In this document: positions 28,308 to 37,245 of the stretch, in pieces
Numbering within the stretch: the first letter of the stretch is position 1
Layout: every line of letters starts with the position of its first letter
From: Bog-473 sp963809715
GTDB taxonomy: Bacteria; Actinomycetota; Acidimicrobiia; Acidimicrobiales; RAAP-2
Length of the DNA stretch: 64,000 nucleotides
Assembly (NCBI GenBank): GCA_963809715.1
Contig: CAWEKO010000003.1
Coordinates: 248,001-312,000 of the forward strand
Direction of reading: 5' to 3'
Translations under genes and position numbers: made by a program
The notes under the pieces: model-generated
Seen by the model: only the letters and a program-made list of their open reading frames with translations
Database searches by the model: none
What the model was told of the DNA's origin: nothing

Positions 28308-29561
28308 ATGAGCACAGTTGACATGCGCACCCGCTACGACGGTGAAGTTGCGTTGGTCGACCCCAACACATTTGTGAAACAACAGGTGGCGGGATGGATC
28401 GACTCACGCGGACCAGAAGCAGGTCGAGCGGCAATCCGACTCGGGCTCGTTCCGCTCAGCCTCGATATTGAAGGTGAGCAATTCACCTTCAACGTGAGCG
28501 ATGGGACACTTGGAATCCGCCGAGGAGTGGATGAGTCACTGGTCGCCGGGCTTGATCAATCGGCATTTTCGGATTTGGTGAATGATGAAGTATCGACATT
28601 CGGATTGACGATGCTCGGACGCGCTGAGATTCGCGTCGGCAGCGTCGATGCATTCGTGGCGTGGGAGCCCTTACTTCGGTACTTGTTCGACGGCCGCGCC
28701 GTGTACGAGCCGGGCACAATCGGATTTGTGGATCGTGAGGGTTTACCCCTTGAACTCCGACGTTCGTTCACGCTCGACTCAGATCCCGACGAAATGGGCC
28801 ACTTCCTTGCCCAGGCCGGGTTCTTGCACATTGAAAGTGTCTTCAGCGAAGCAGAGATGGCCGCCGTGAGTTGCGATCTCGATGATGCGGTCGATGCCGC
28901 TGCGAGCGACGATGGCGCCTCTTGGTGGGCGCAAACCGAAACGGGAGAACGGTACCCAGCGCGGATTTTGGGGTTCAACCAGAAGTCGCCAGCGCTTCGA
29001 TCCTTGTTGCACAGTGATCGATTTGCCAGGATCGGCACCTTTACCGACGATCAGTACGTGCAACGAACTCCCGACGTCGGGGACTCAGCGGAAGGTTTGC
29101 TCAAGAAGGTGCACGTTGTTGAGGGAATTTCCGACGTCAGTTGGCACAAAGACTGCGCGATGGGTGGCCACAGCCGTCATTGCTGTGGTCTGACCGTCGG
29201 CATCTCCGTCACTGGGGCAGGACGCGACAATGGCGAGCTCGGTGTGGTCCCAGGTTCGCATAGGGCGAACATTGCCGCCCTCGGTATCGAGGGTCTCGAT
29301 CTCGCGCGACTGCCGCTTCCCACGCGAACGGGAGATGTCACCGTGCACTGCTCATGCACGCTTCACATGAGCCGGCCGCCTGTGTCAGCAGAACGGCGCG
29401 TGGTCTACACGGGCTTCGGCCTTGCACCAAGGCCCGGTGACCATGTGGTTCAGCGCACTCCGGAGGAGATCCGACGCGACCGCGCCAGCTTGGGCGGTCA
29501 GGTGGGGGAGCTGCAGCAACGCCAAAAGCTCAGTGCCCGGACCGCGAGTTTCGAATTGTGA
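28308..29561 (+). CDS. Phytanoyl-CoA dioxygenase-like Fe(II)/2-oxoglutarate oxygenase with extra N-terminal domain
   Basis: A 417-residue protein. Residues about 1-140 look like an SCP2-type lipid-binding fold (LSLDIEGEQFTFNVSDG, then RAEIRVGSVDAFVAWEPLLRY); this is a weak call. Residues 150-400 form a PhyH-type oxygenase: WHKDCAMGGHSRHCCG gives the His-x-Asp iron pair, TVHCSCTLHMSRPP the second His, and ERRVVYTGFG the Arg for 2-oxoglutarate. The ATG at 28308 follows AAAGGTGG. The base composition is visibly more AT-rich than its neighbours, with third positions far less G/C-biased, suggesting recent transfer. It could hydroxylate a branched acyl-CoA or a terpenoid. Confidence 0.78.
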   Translation: MSTVDMRTRYDGEVALVDPNTFVKQQVAGWIDSRGPEAGRAAIRLGLVPLSLDIEGEQFTFNVSDGTLGIRRGVDESLVAGLDQSAFSDLVNDEVSTFGLTMLGRAEIRVGSVDAFVAWEPLLRYLFDGRAVYEPGTIGFVDREGLPLELRRSFTLDSDPDEMGHFLAQAGFLHIESVFSEAEMAAVSCDLDDAVDAAASDDGASWWAQTETGERYPARILGFNQKSPALRSLLHSDRFARIGTFTDDQYVQRTPDVGDSAEGLLKKVHVVEGISDVSWHKDCAMGGHSRHCCGLTVGISVTGAGRDNGELGVVPGSHRANIAALGIEGLDLARLPLPTRTGDVTVHCSCTLHMSRPPVSAERRVVYTGFGLAPRPGDHVVQRTPEEIRRDRASLGGQVGELQQRQKLSARTASFEL

Positions 29562-29699
29562 CAGTCAGCAGTTATTTTCGACGCGCGGGTCACCCTTTGA
29601 TCGCTCGGCGCCCGGTCATGACGGGGTGTCACGGCGAATCATGAAGGCTGGGATAGTTCGCACGTCAGTCGGGGATTTGCCAACGCCAAAGAGACCTCA

Positions 29700-32387
29700 T
29701 TGCGTAGCAGCCGCCTGGTGCGGAAGCCTGCCGTGCAGTTGGACGTAGTCGGCCTCCGGGCCGAGTATCACCGTCACCGTGCTCTCGGGATCGGCGAAAT
29801 ACGGCCCCGGCTGTCGTGGGTCATCTCGACCGATATCGATGCCTGGTTTCAGTCCGGCTACGAGGTCGAAATCGACGGCGTCGGAACCGGCCGGCAGGAG
29901 AGCGGTGACTCCGTCCTGGTCGCGTGGCCCGGGCCTGACCTGAGTTCGCGTGAATCGCACCAGGTTCGGGTGCGGGTCTGGGGCGTTGACGGCTCGGGGT
30001 CGGATTGGAGCGAGCCGATAGTGCTCGAGACCGGGCTTCTCTCGCCGGAGGATTGGGCGGCCCAATGGATCACCGCCGAGGAGAAGCTGGCGGAAGGCAG
30101 GCCCGTCTACCTCCGGCATGCCTTCGAGTTGACGGCCGCACCGGGCGTCGTGATCGAGCGGGCCCGCCTCTACGCCACCTCCGCCGGTGTGCATCAACTC
30201 CATCTCAACGGCGACATCATTGGCACAAGCGTGCTTGCGCCGGGCTGGTCCGCGTACGCCTCCCGGCTCCGCTATGAGACCCACGATGTCACCCACGCCG
30301 TGTACCTCGGTGACAACGTCGTAGGCGCCATTGTCGCCGACGGCTGGTGGATGGGCTATCTCACTTGGCAAATGAGGCGGAATGTCTATGGGGATCAACT
30401 GGGCCTGCTGGCCCAGCTCGAGATCACATTCTCTGATGGGACAACGAGGTTGGTTGGGACGGGCGCCGATTGGCGAACGTGTGATGGACCGATCATCGAT
30501 GCGGACCTGTACAACGGCGAGGTCTTCGATGCTCGCATCGATCGGCAAGGATGGTCCGCTCCGGGTTACGACGACACGGCATGGGTTCCGGCAGAAGTCT
30601 TCAGCCCCACTGTCGGCGATCTCGTGGCGCCGACCGCTCCGCCCGTACGTCGCATTGAGGAGCGCACCGTGCACGAGGTGATCGTGACTCCCTCGGGCCG
30701 CATCGTGCTCGATTTCGGACAGAACCTTGTTGGCTGGGTTCGTTTCACGGTGGAAGGCTTGCGCGGAACGGCGGTCACCTTGCGTCACGCCGAGATACTC
30801 GAGGACGGTGAACTCGGGATCAGACCGTTGCGGAACGCGCGGGCCACCGACCACTACCACCTGCGAGGCGAAGGTCCGGAAACGTGGGAACCGGCGTTCA
30901 CGTTCCACGGGTTCCGCTATGTCGAAGTCGATGGCTGGCCCGGGGAACTCCAACCGGACGCCTTCCGGGCAGTCGTGATCCATTCGGACATGGAGCGCGT
31001 TGGCAGCTTCACCTGCTCCAACCCGATGCTGAACCGTCTGCACGAAAATGCCGTGTGGGGGATGCGTGGGAACTTCGTCGATGTTCCCACTGACTGCCCC
31101 CAGCGCGATGAGCGGTTGGGCTGGACAGGCGACCTTCAGGTCTTCGCACCGACGGCTGCATTCCTCTACGACGTGTCTGGCTTCGTCGCTGACTGGCTCG
31201 AGGACCTGAGGTCGGAGCAGCTCGAGAGCGGACAAGTCCCGATCGTCGTGCCGATCGGCCCGTTGGGTCCCATCATCTTGGGCAACTTTGCTGCCGCAGC
31301 GTGGGGTGACGCAGCGACAGTCGTGCCCTGGACGATGTACGAGCGCTATGGGGATACAGGCCTCCTGGCTCGCCAATTCGATTCGATGCGTGCATGGGTG
31401 GATTTCGTCCACGCCAAGACGGGTCCTGCTCTTCTGTGGCCCGAAGAGTTTCAGCTGGGAGACTGGCTGGACCCTGACGCTCCGCCGACAGAGCCATGGA
31501 GGGCGAAAACCGACGCAGTGCTGGTCGCGACGGCTTATTTCGCGCTCTCGGCCGCGATTGTCGGCCGGGCGGCTCGGATTCTCGAACTACCACAGGTGGC
31601 AGAGGAATACGAGCAGCTCGCCGAGGAGGTGCGCCGCGCCTTTCGGGCGCAGTACATGACCTCATCGGGTCGCCTGAGTTCCGACTCCGTGACCGCCTAC
31701 GCCGTGGCGATCAGGTTCGGATTGTGCGAGGACACTTCACAGCGGGAGAAGGCGGCCGAGCGCATCGCCTCCTTGTCCTCTGCCCGCGGCTACACCATTG
31801 CCACCGGTTTCGTCGGCACGCCCATTGTCCTGCCGGCTCTGACCGAGGTAGGTGACACGGTGACGGCTTTCCGCCTCCTTACCGAGACGGCGTGTCCCTC
31901 GTGGCTCTACCCCGTCACGATGGGCGCAACGACCGTATGGGAGCGCTGGGACAGCCTGCTGCCCGACGGGTCAATCAACCCCGGCGAGATGACCTCGTTC
32001 AACCACTACGCACTCGGCAGTGTCGCCGATTGGATGCAGCAGACAATCGGTGGCATCAGCCCGGACGCACCCGGCTATCGCAGGATCCGATTCAGCCCGA
32101 TTCCGGGTCGCGGGGTGAGCTCCGCTGCGTGCTCGCTCCGCACTCCCTATGGGCAGGCGTCCTGCCGGTGGTCGATCGAGGACGGCCAGGTGCATCTCGC
32201 AGTCGTCGTCCCATCGAACACGACTGCGATCGTGGTTCGGCCCGGACGAGATGAAGAGCGCCTCACGGTGACCGCCGGCGCGCACCAATGGAGCTATGCC
32301 GTGTCAGAGGCGACCCTCGCGAAGTGGGCGGATGAAGGAGCTACGGCCTTTCGCGCCATCGATCCCACGACCGTCGCCGAGACGTAG
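29700..32387 (+). CDS. Alpha-L-rhamnosidase, GH78
   Basis: About 895 residues, no signal peptide. The N-terminal part has RAEYHRHRALGIGEIRPRLSW and several beta-sandwich domains. The (alpha/alpha)6 catalytic domain contains the GH78 signature DVPTDCPQRDERLGWTGD with its conserved acidic residues, and GATTVWERWDSLLPDG with the later catalytic Glu. The start may be TTG 29700 or, more likely by homology, GTG 29733, which has GGAAG upstream. It releases L-rhamnose from pectin side chains, flavonoid or saponin glycosides, matching the plant-polymer genes at the left of the window. No rhamnose pathway genes are adjacent. Confidence 0.92.
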   Translation: MRSSRLVRKPAVQLDVVGLRAEYHRHRALGIGEIRPRLSWVISTDIDAWFQSGYEVEIDGVGTGRQESGDSVLVAWPGPDLSSRESHQVRVRVWGVDGSGSDWSEPIVLETGLLSPEDWAAQWITAEEKLAEGRPVYLRHAFELTAAPGVVIERARLYATSAGVHQLHLNGDIIGTSVLAPGWSAYASRLRYETHDVTHAVYLGDNVVGAIVADGWWMGYLTWQMRRNVYGDQLGLLAQLEITFSDGTTRLVGTGADWRTCDGPIIDADLYNGEVFDARIDRQGWSAPGYDDTAWVPAEVFSPTVGDLVAPTAPPVRRIEERTVHEVIVTPSGRIVLDFGQNLVGWVRFTVEGLRGTAVTLRHAEILEDGELGIRPLRNARATDHYHLRGEGPETWEPAFTFHGFRYVEVDGWPGELQPDAFRAVVIHSDMERVGSFTCSNPMLNRLHENAVWGMRGNFVDVPTDCPQRDERLGWTGDLQVFAPTAAFLYDVSGFVADWLEDLRSEQLESGQVPIVVPIGPLGPIILGNFAAAAWGDAATVVPWTMYERYGDTGLLARQFDSMRAWVDFVHAKTGPALLWPEEFQLGDWLDPDAPPTEPWRAKTDAVLVATAYFALSAAIVGRAARILELPQVAEEYEQLAEEVRRAFRAQYMTSSGRLSSDSVTAYAVAIRFGLCEDTSQREKAAERIASLSSARGYTIATGFVGTPIVLPALTEVGDTVTAFRLLTETACPSWLYPVTMGATTVWERWDSLLPDGSINPGEMTSFNHYALGSVADWMQQTIGGISPDAPGYRRIRFSPIPGRGVSSAACSLRTPYGQASCRWSIEDGQVHLAVVVPSNTTAIVVRPGRDEERLTVTAGAHQWSYAVSEATLAKWADEGATAFRAIDPTTVAET

Positions 32388-32888
32388 ACATGGGGCCGGG
32401 CGACATCAGAGTCCCGCGCAGTTGTTCGCGACGTGCCCTGTTTGTGGTGCACAGCCGCAGATCTACGGGTCAAGCAGGAAATCGGAGCCCCGACGAGGTC
32501 GTGCTGGCCTCGTTCCTCAACGTCCGGCTCGCCTTCGCCACCAAGCGTGAAAGGCCAAGGAATTCGAGCTGGTCGAGCGCTCGCTTGTCGACGGCGTGCA
32601 CGCCTCGTGGTTGTCCAGCGAGGCGGATGACCAGGAGATATCGCCCGCCCGCCCTCCTCTCGGGCGGGTGCCCGGCGAGGCGCGGCATCCACCATCCGGT
32701 CCCGATCGAAGAGACGCCGGCGTGCCTGGACATTTGGGCGTGCCACGGGCCGCGACCCCTCGGAGCCCTCGGGCATCTATCCTTCACCGACCCGGGAAAC
32801 CGGGGTGCGGGAGGCGGTTGGGATCGCCGGTACGAGGCTTGGTGGCTTCGCACCCGAACCAGCACAACAGCAGATAAGAGAGGCCATC
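32388..32888. other. 500-bp region without a supportable gene
   Basis: Frames cross the region on both strands but none shows recognisable protein motifs. One short stretch reads CPVCGAQPQIYG, like a zinc ribbon, and may be a gene scrap. A hairpin, CCCGCCCG (32644-32651) with CGGGCGGG (32661-32668), could end transcription from the rhamnosidase gene. Confidence 0.4.
32644..32668. terminator. GC-rich hairpin after the rhamnosidase
   Basis: Eight perfect base pairs around a 9-base loop, 257 bases after the GH78 stop. No U-run follows; a factor-dependent terminator or simple structure is possible. Confidence 0.35.
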
Positions 32889-34154
32889 ATGCGTAAGGCA
32901 ACCTCGGCGCTCGCCGTCATCTTCATGTCCGTCACCGGGCTCGTCGTCACCGGAGCGGGCGCGGGCGCCGCCGAGTCGAGCCCCGGCGTCACGGCCGGCA
33001 CCATCAAGGTTGGGGTGACTTATCCCGACGTTGCCGCCATCCGCAACCTGATCAACGTCGACCCCGGCGACTACAAAGCCGCGTACACTGCGCTGTTCAA
33101 CCAGATCAACGCGAAGGGCGGTATCAACGGCCGCAAGATCTCCGCGACCTTCGCCGCGGTGAATCCGCTCGGCACGGCCGGAGCGGCCACCGCCTGCACC
33201 CAGTTGACCCAGGACGACAAGGTGTTCGCCGTCTTGGGGTTCTTCCAGGCTCCCGACGTGGCCTGTTACTTGCAGACCCACCCGACGCCGATCGTGGGCG
33301 TGTCGCTGACGGCACAGCAGTCGGCCGCGGCGAAGGCCGCGTGGTTCAACAACCAGATCTCCGACAGTGATCTCATTCCCAAGGAAATGGCCATCTTCAA
33401 GCAAGAGGGAGCCTTTACAGGCAAGAAGGTCGGCGTGGTCGGGACCTCGGCCGACTCCGCCGAGATGACGTTGGTCGGTCCGGCCCTCAAGAAGGTCAAG
33501 GCGAACGTGGTCCAGACCGCGGTCAACTCGGTCCCCGATACCGACACCACGGCTCAGATCGCCGAGTACCAGAGCATTGCGCGGAAGTTCCAGTCTTCCG
33601 GGGTCGACCTCGTTGTTGCGGTGGGCAACTCGGGGAACGGATGGCCCGCCTCGCTCCAGGACAACCAGAGCACCTACACGCCGCGGATGATCGCCACCGA
33701 CTACAACGACCTCAACGCCTACGTGTCCAACAAGGCCGGAGTGACCCAGTCCATCCTCAAGAACGTGCTGACGGCGGGGCCGACGCCTCCGGCCCCTGTC
33801 ATCTGGAACGACCCGGCCATGAAGAGCTGCGTGGCCACGATCAAGAAGGCCAATCCCGGCGACTCCATCAGCAATCCGGTGACGGCGACGGCATCGACTC
33901 CCGTCACCTACACCGCACCGGAGGTCGCCTGCCAGCAGGTTGCGCTCTTCACGGACATCGTGAAGGCGGCTGGCAAGACCCTCACCGATCAGACCTTCGC
34001 CAAAGGTGGAGCATCACTGACTCACGTGACCATCCCGGGCGGCGGCGGCACCTTCAACTTCTCGGGTGGCCACAACGACGGGAACGGGCCTGCGTTCGTC
34101 TACACGTGGAATCCGTCGACCAGCAAGCTGGTGCTCAAGACCAGCGAAGGGTAG
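32889..34154 (+). CDS. ABC transporter substrate-binding protein, paralogue of the 26768 protein
   Basis: A 421-residue exported protein. ATG 32889 is chosen: AGAGAGG lies upstream and MRKATSALAVIFMSVTGLVV is a clean signal peptide ending near GAGAAESS. The longer frame from 32805 adds no signal-like sequence. The mature protein runs TIKVGVTYPDVAAI with NAKGGINGRK and GKKVGVVGTSADSAE. Shared blocks with 26768 show recent common descent; the two may serve the same fused transporter with different ligands. It converges on the thiolase gene 42 bases away. Confidence 0.85.
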   Translation: MRKATSALAVIFMSVTGLVVTGAGAGAAESSPGVTAGTIKVGVTYPDVAAIRNLINVDPGDYKAAYTALFNQINAKGGINGRKISATFAAVNPLGTAGAATACTQLTQDDKVFAVLGFFQAPDVACYLQTHPTPIVGVSLTAQQSAAAKAAWFNNQISDSDLIPKEMAIFKQEGAFTGKKVGVVGTSADSAEMTLVGPALKKVKANVVQTAVNSVPDTDTTAQIAEYQSIARKFQSSGVDLVVAVGNSGNGWPASLQDNQSTYTPRMIATDYNDLNAYVSNKAGVTQSILKNVLTAGPTPPAPVIWNDPAMKSCVATIKKANPGDSISNPVTATASTPVTYTAPEVACQQVALFTDIVKAAGKTLTDQTFAKGGASLTHVTIPGGGGTFNFSGGHNDGNGPAFVYTWNPSTSKLVLKTSEG

Positions 34155-34171
34155 GAACGGCCCGATCCGGC

Positions 34172-34188
34172 GTCCCGAGCATCGGGAC
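34172..34188. terminator. Hairpin between convergent genes
   Basis: GTCCCGA (34172-34178), loop GCA, TCGGGAC (34182-34188): a perfect 7-bp stem in the 41-base gap between the binding-protein stop and the thiolase stop, suitable as a terminator for both strands. Confidence 0.5.
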
Positions 34189-34195
34189 TGATGGT

Positions 34196-35342
34196 CTAGG
34201 CGGTGACGATGGCGACGCCGGCGGTGCCTGGCGCACCGTAGAGCTGGCTGTAGCCGACCCGGGGCTGGCCCGGAACCTGGCGCTCGCCCGCCGCGCCGCG
34301 CAGTTGCAGCACCAGCTCGTGCATCTGGCGCAGGCCGGACGCGCCGATCGGCTCGCCGTTGGCGATGAGGCCGCCGTCGGTGTTGACGGGCAGGCTCCCC
34401 CCGATCTCGGTCGCCCCCTCGGCCAGGAGTGCCTCCTGCTCGCCGTCCTTGCAGAACCCGTTCTCGGCCATGTGGATGACCTCGGCCCCGGCGTCGGTGT
34501 CCTGCAGCTGGACCACGTCGACGTCCTCGGGCCCGAGGCCGGCCATGGCGTAGGCCGCCCGCGAGGCGTCGACCGTAGGTGCGTCGGTCCGCTCCAGGGG
34601 CAGCCAGGGGCTGTGCACCTCGAAGGCGCCCAGGCGCCGGGTCCGCACCACCGACGCCCGCAGGTAGATCGGTGTCGAGGTGTAGCGGTGGGCCACGTCC
34701 GCCTTGCACAGCACCACGGCGGCCGCACCCTCGTCGGGCGCGCAGAACATGTACTGGGTCAGCGGGTCGTTGACCATCGGTGACTCGAGGATCTCGTCCT
34801 CGCTCAATGGCTGGCGGCGGAACGCGTTCGGGGTTCAGCCCACCATTGCGGTAGTTCTTGGCGGCCACCCGGGCCAACGTGCGCGGGCTGATGTCGAAGT
34901 CGTGCATGTAGCGCTGGATCTTCATGGCGAAGAACTTGGGGGTCAGGAAGAGGCCCGTCTCGCCGTACCAGCTCGGGACCCCGTACTGCACCGGATCGGC
35001 GGCGAACGCCCCGGGCAGATGCTTGTCCATGCCGATGGCCATCCCGAGCTCGTACTCGCCGAGGCGGATCGTGTTGGCGGCCTGTGTCAGAGCGCTGGCC
35101 GCGGTGGCGCAGCCGTTGTAGACGTCGGTGAAGGGGAGGCCGGTCAGGCCGAGGAAGTTCACGACCGCGTCCGGGTTGTCCACCTCGTAGCTCCCGCCGA
35201 AGGCGAACTGCACGTCCTTCCAGACGATGCCGGCATCGGCCAGGGCCAGGCGGGTCGCCTTGGCCCCCAGCTCAATGGCCGAGACGCCGGGGAAGCGCCC
35301 GAAGGCGGTGCGGCCGACTCCGATGATGGCAACGTCGTCCAT
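34196..35342 (-). CDS. Thiolase / lipid-transfer-protein type acyl-CoA thiolase (apparent +1 frameshift)
   Basis: The first part runs DVAIIGVGRTAFGRFPG through VYNGCATAASALTQAANTI (active Cys region) to NYRNGGLNP. There the frame breaks in a GGGG run at 34830-34833. Removing one base gives LNPNAFRRQPLSEDEI, the normal family text, which continues through QLQDTDAGAEVIHM, GGLIANGEPIGASGLRQ and a C-terminus at 34196. This is the SCP-x/Ltp thiolase branch of about 380 residues, which often acts with a DUF35 partner. That partner is the gene just upstream, nine bases away. It probably performs thiolytic or retro-aldol cleavage of an acyl-CoA. Confidence 0.8.
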
Positions 35343-35351
35343 GGCTGCTCC

Positions 35352-35783
35352 TCAGCTCTTTTCGACCGGTCGGAAGGCGTAGGTCAGGACCTCGGTGCCG
35401 TCCTCGTCGGTGGTGAAGGGAACCACCGTCAGCTCCATCGGCATACCGATACGGAGCTCCTGATCGATGGGCCCGGCCAGCCGGGCCTCGATCCGGCCCT
35501 CGGGGAGTTCGATGAAGCCCACGCCGTAGGGGACGAACTCGTTCGCCGGCTCCCGACCGAGATAGGGCGGGTTCTTCGGTTGGAAGCGCTGCCGGGTCCA
35601 CGTCCAGAGCGTGCCCGTCCGCGAGAGCAGGGTCGGCGACACCACGTCCCCGCCGCAACTGGGGCAGGCGTCCTGGGCCGGGAAGGTCACGAACGAGCAG
35701 GTGTCACAGCGCGAGGCCCGGACGTGCGGCTCCTCGGACGGCCCATCGAACAGACCTTCGGCAATGGTGCGTTGCTCAGTCAT
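35352..35783 (-). CDS. DUF35 OB-fold/zinc-ribbon acyl-CoA-binding partner of thiolase
   Basis: A 143-residue protein. An N-terminal rubredoxin-like zinc ribbon has CDTC and CPSC pairs. An OB fold follows (GTLWTWTRQRFQPKNPPY and PYGVGFIELPEGRIEARL). ATG 35783 begins MTEQRTIAEGLFDGP; the frame is open further upstream but without coding signal. Family members bind Ltp-type thiolases, as with ChsH2-type domains and Ltp2 in steroid side-chain removal. It is nine bases from the thiolase start, which has its own GGAG site. Confidence 0.88.
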   Translation of the reverse strand: MTEQRTIAEGLFDGPSEEPHVRASRCDTCSFVTFPAQDACPSCGGDVVSPTLLSRTGTLWTWTRQRFQPKNPPYLGREPANEFVPYGVGFIELPEGRIEARLAGPIDQELRIGMPMELTVVPFTTDEDGTEVLTYAFRPVEKS

Positions 35784-35852
35784 CTCTCCCACTTCCAGTC
35801 CCTGGACCTGTCGGCCGAGGGTAGTGCCCGTTCGGGTGGGCAGCACCCGGCC

Positions 35853-36311
35853 TCATCCGAACACCTTGCGGAAGTCCCAACTGACGATCTTCTCCGGGGT
35901 GACCTTGAGCCAAGCGTGGCGCCCGTCGTGGTGCATCTGCCCACCGGCGTACTTGTCGGCGAAGATCCGTTCGGGTGTCTCGAGTTCAGCCACCGGCTCA
36001 CCGGTGCGCGGGACCTCTCCGACCGCTTCGGCCGTGCCGCGCAGCTCGACGCCGTGGAGCTCGGTGAATTCCACCCCCGCATCGACAATGACGCTGACCC
36101 GGCTGTCGCGCCCGATGTCGGCCCACCGCTGGCTCTTGACGATGGAGGTCAGCCAGAGCGAAGTGCCGTCCCAAGCGAACCAGAGTGGGGTGACGTGCGG
36201 CGCACCGTCCCCGCCCAGGCTGGCGACGCGGCACGTGCGGGCCTCCGCCAGGAAGCCGTCGCGTTCCTCGTCGGTCATGGCCGCCTTGCGGCCCCGTCGC
36301 TGTTCCTTCAT
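35853..36311 (-). CDS. PPOX-class flavin/F420-dependent oxidoreductase family protein
   Basis: A 152-residue split-barrel protein of the pyridoxamine-phosphate-oxidase-like class. FLAEARTCRVASLGGDGAPH and VTPLWFAWDGTSLWLTS, then KSQRWADIGRDSRVSVIVDA, are the usual strand order. Actinobacteria have many such small FMN, F420 or haem-binding proteins, so the cofactor is open. It lies inside a leftward operon with thioesterase, DUF35 and thiolase genes, suggesting reduction of an enone or unsaturated intermediate. Confidence 0.8.
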   Translation of the reverse strand: MKEQRRGRKAAMTDEERDGFLAEARTCRVASLGGDGAPHVTPLWFAWDGTSLWLTSIVKSQRWADIGRDSRVSVIVDAGVEFTELHGVELRGTAEAVGEVPRTGEPVAELETPERIFADKYAGGQMHHDGRHAWLKVTPEKIVSWDFRKVFG

Positions 36312-36347
36312 CAGATCGTCTCCCTCGGGCTCGTTGCTGGTCGTTGG

Positions 36348-37136
36348 TCAGCCGCCGAACGTCCGGCTGGTGGCCACAACGCAGAGCCGATTCTCGTTGC
36401 CCGCGTCACGCACCTCCACCTGTCCGAGCCCCTGGTGCACGTCTGCCTCTGCCACCACCGGGCCGACCCGGGCCGGTTGCAGGTAGTGCAGGGAGAGTGA
36501 CGACAGGGTGGCGCCGGGGGAGAGCGACAGGACGGCCTCCTCGGTGGCCAGCGCGATGAGGCCGCCGTTGACGGTGTTCGACGCGTTCAGCACCTCGTCG
36601 GAGTGACCGAGCTGGGCCACGCCGGGCGCGACCCGCTCGCAGCCCGCCCGCTCGGCCCAGGGCACCGACAGGCGGTTGGTGCTTTCGGGCGTCAACTGGC
36701 CCACGGTGTCGGGGATGGCAATGGTCAGGCGCTTGTCCGGCGCCGCCATGAAGGACAGTCCGGCGAAGCCGATCGGCTCACCTTCCCCCGCCGTGAAATC
36801 GACCCGGGCCACGAACACGGACCGGCCCACCTTCACCGCCTTGGCCACACCGGCGACCGTGCCCGAGGCGGGTGCCGGCGCGAAGAGATGCACGTCCAAC
36901 TCGAGGGTGACCGGGACCCTGGGGCCGACCGAGTAGATGGCCAGATGCCCGGCCAGCACGTCGGCCCAGGCGGCGAGGATGGACACGCGCAGATGATCGG
37001 TTCCGGGCACGTGCATCTCGGGGTGGATCCGGGCCGAGCCCTGCATCGCGTCCTCGGTCCGGGCCACCGTCCACCCCAGGTCCGAGAGCACGTGCCGGCG
37101 CTCGTTCGGCACCGCGTCCTCCACCACTGTGGTCAT
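36348..37136 (-). CDS. Double-hotdog acyl-CoA thioesterase-like protein
   Basis: A 262-residue protein with two hotdog-like halves. Half one is TDHLRVSILAAWADVLAGHLA with VPVTLELDVHLFAPAPASG. Half two is NTVNGGLIALATEEAVLSLSP with LSLHYLQPARVGPV. ATG 37136 has GGGAGGACGA upstream. It probably hydrolyses acyl-CoA or binds acyl chains. It starts the operon thioesterase-PPOX-DUF35-thiolase, with the GACGTC motif site F 59 bases upstream. Confidence 0.78.
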   Translation of the reverse strand: MTTVVEDAVPNERRHVLSDLGWTVARTEDAMQGSARIHPEMHVPGTDHLRVSILAAWADVLAGHLAIYSVGPRVPVTLELDVHLFAPAPASGTVAGVAKAVKVGRSVFVARVDFTAGEGEPIGFAGLSFMAAPDKRLTIAIPDTVGQLTPESTNRLSVPWAERAGCERVAPGVAQLGHSDEVLNASNTVNGGLIALATEEAVLSLSPGATLSSLSLHYLQPARVGPVVAEADVHQGLGQVEVRDAGNENRLCVVATSRTFGG

Positions 37137-37194
37137 TCGTCCTCCCGGTTCCGCGCCCGACCTGCCGCGGGCCCGCCCGCCCAAATCTACTGGA

Positions 37195-37209
37195 ATCGAC
37201 GTTGACGTC
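37195..37209 (-). promoter_or_regulatory. GACGTC regulon motif, site F
   Basis: Reading on the minus strand, GACGTCAACGTCGAT, preceded by TTGATTGT. It lies upstream of the leftward thioesterase operon and is the most divergent of the seven copies. Confidence 0.45.
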
Positions 37210-37245
37210 ACAATCAAGACATGACCCGAGATCTGACGCACCGAG

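Noticed and set aside
29697..31412. Leftward frame of 571 codons inside the rhamnosidase
   Set aside because: Fully antisense to the GH78 gene, whose signature motifs are certain.
34704..36500. Rightward frame of 598 codons
   Set aside because: Antisense to thiolase, DUF35 and PPOX genes; low-complexity, no motif.
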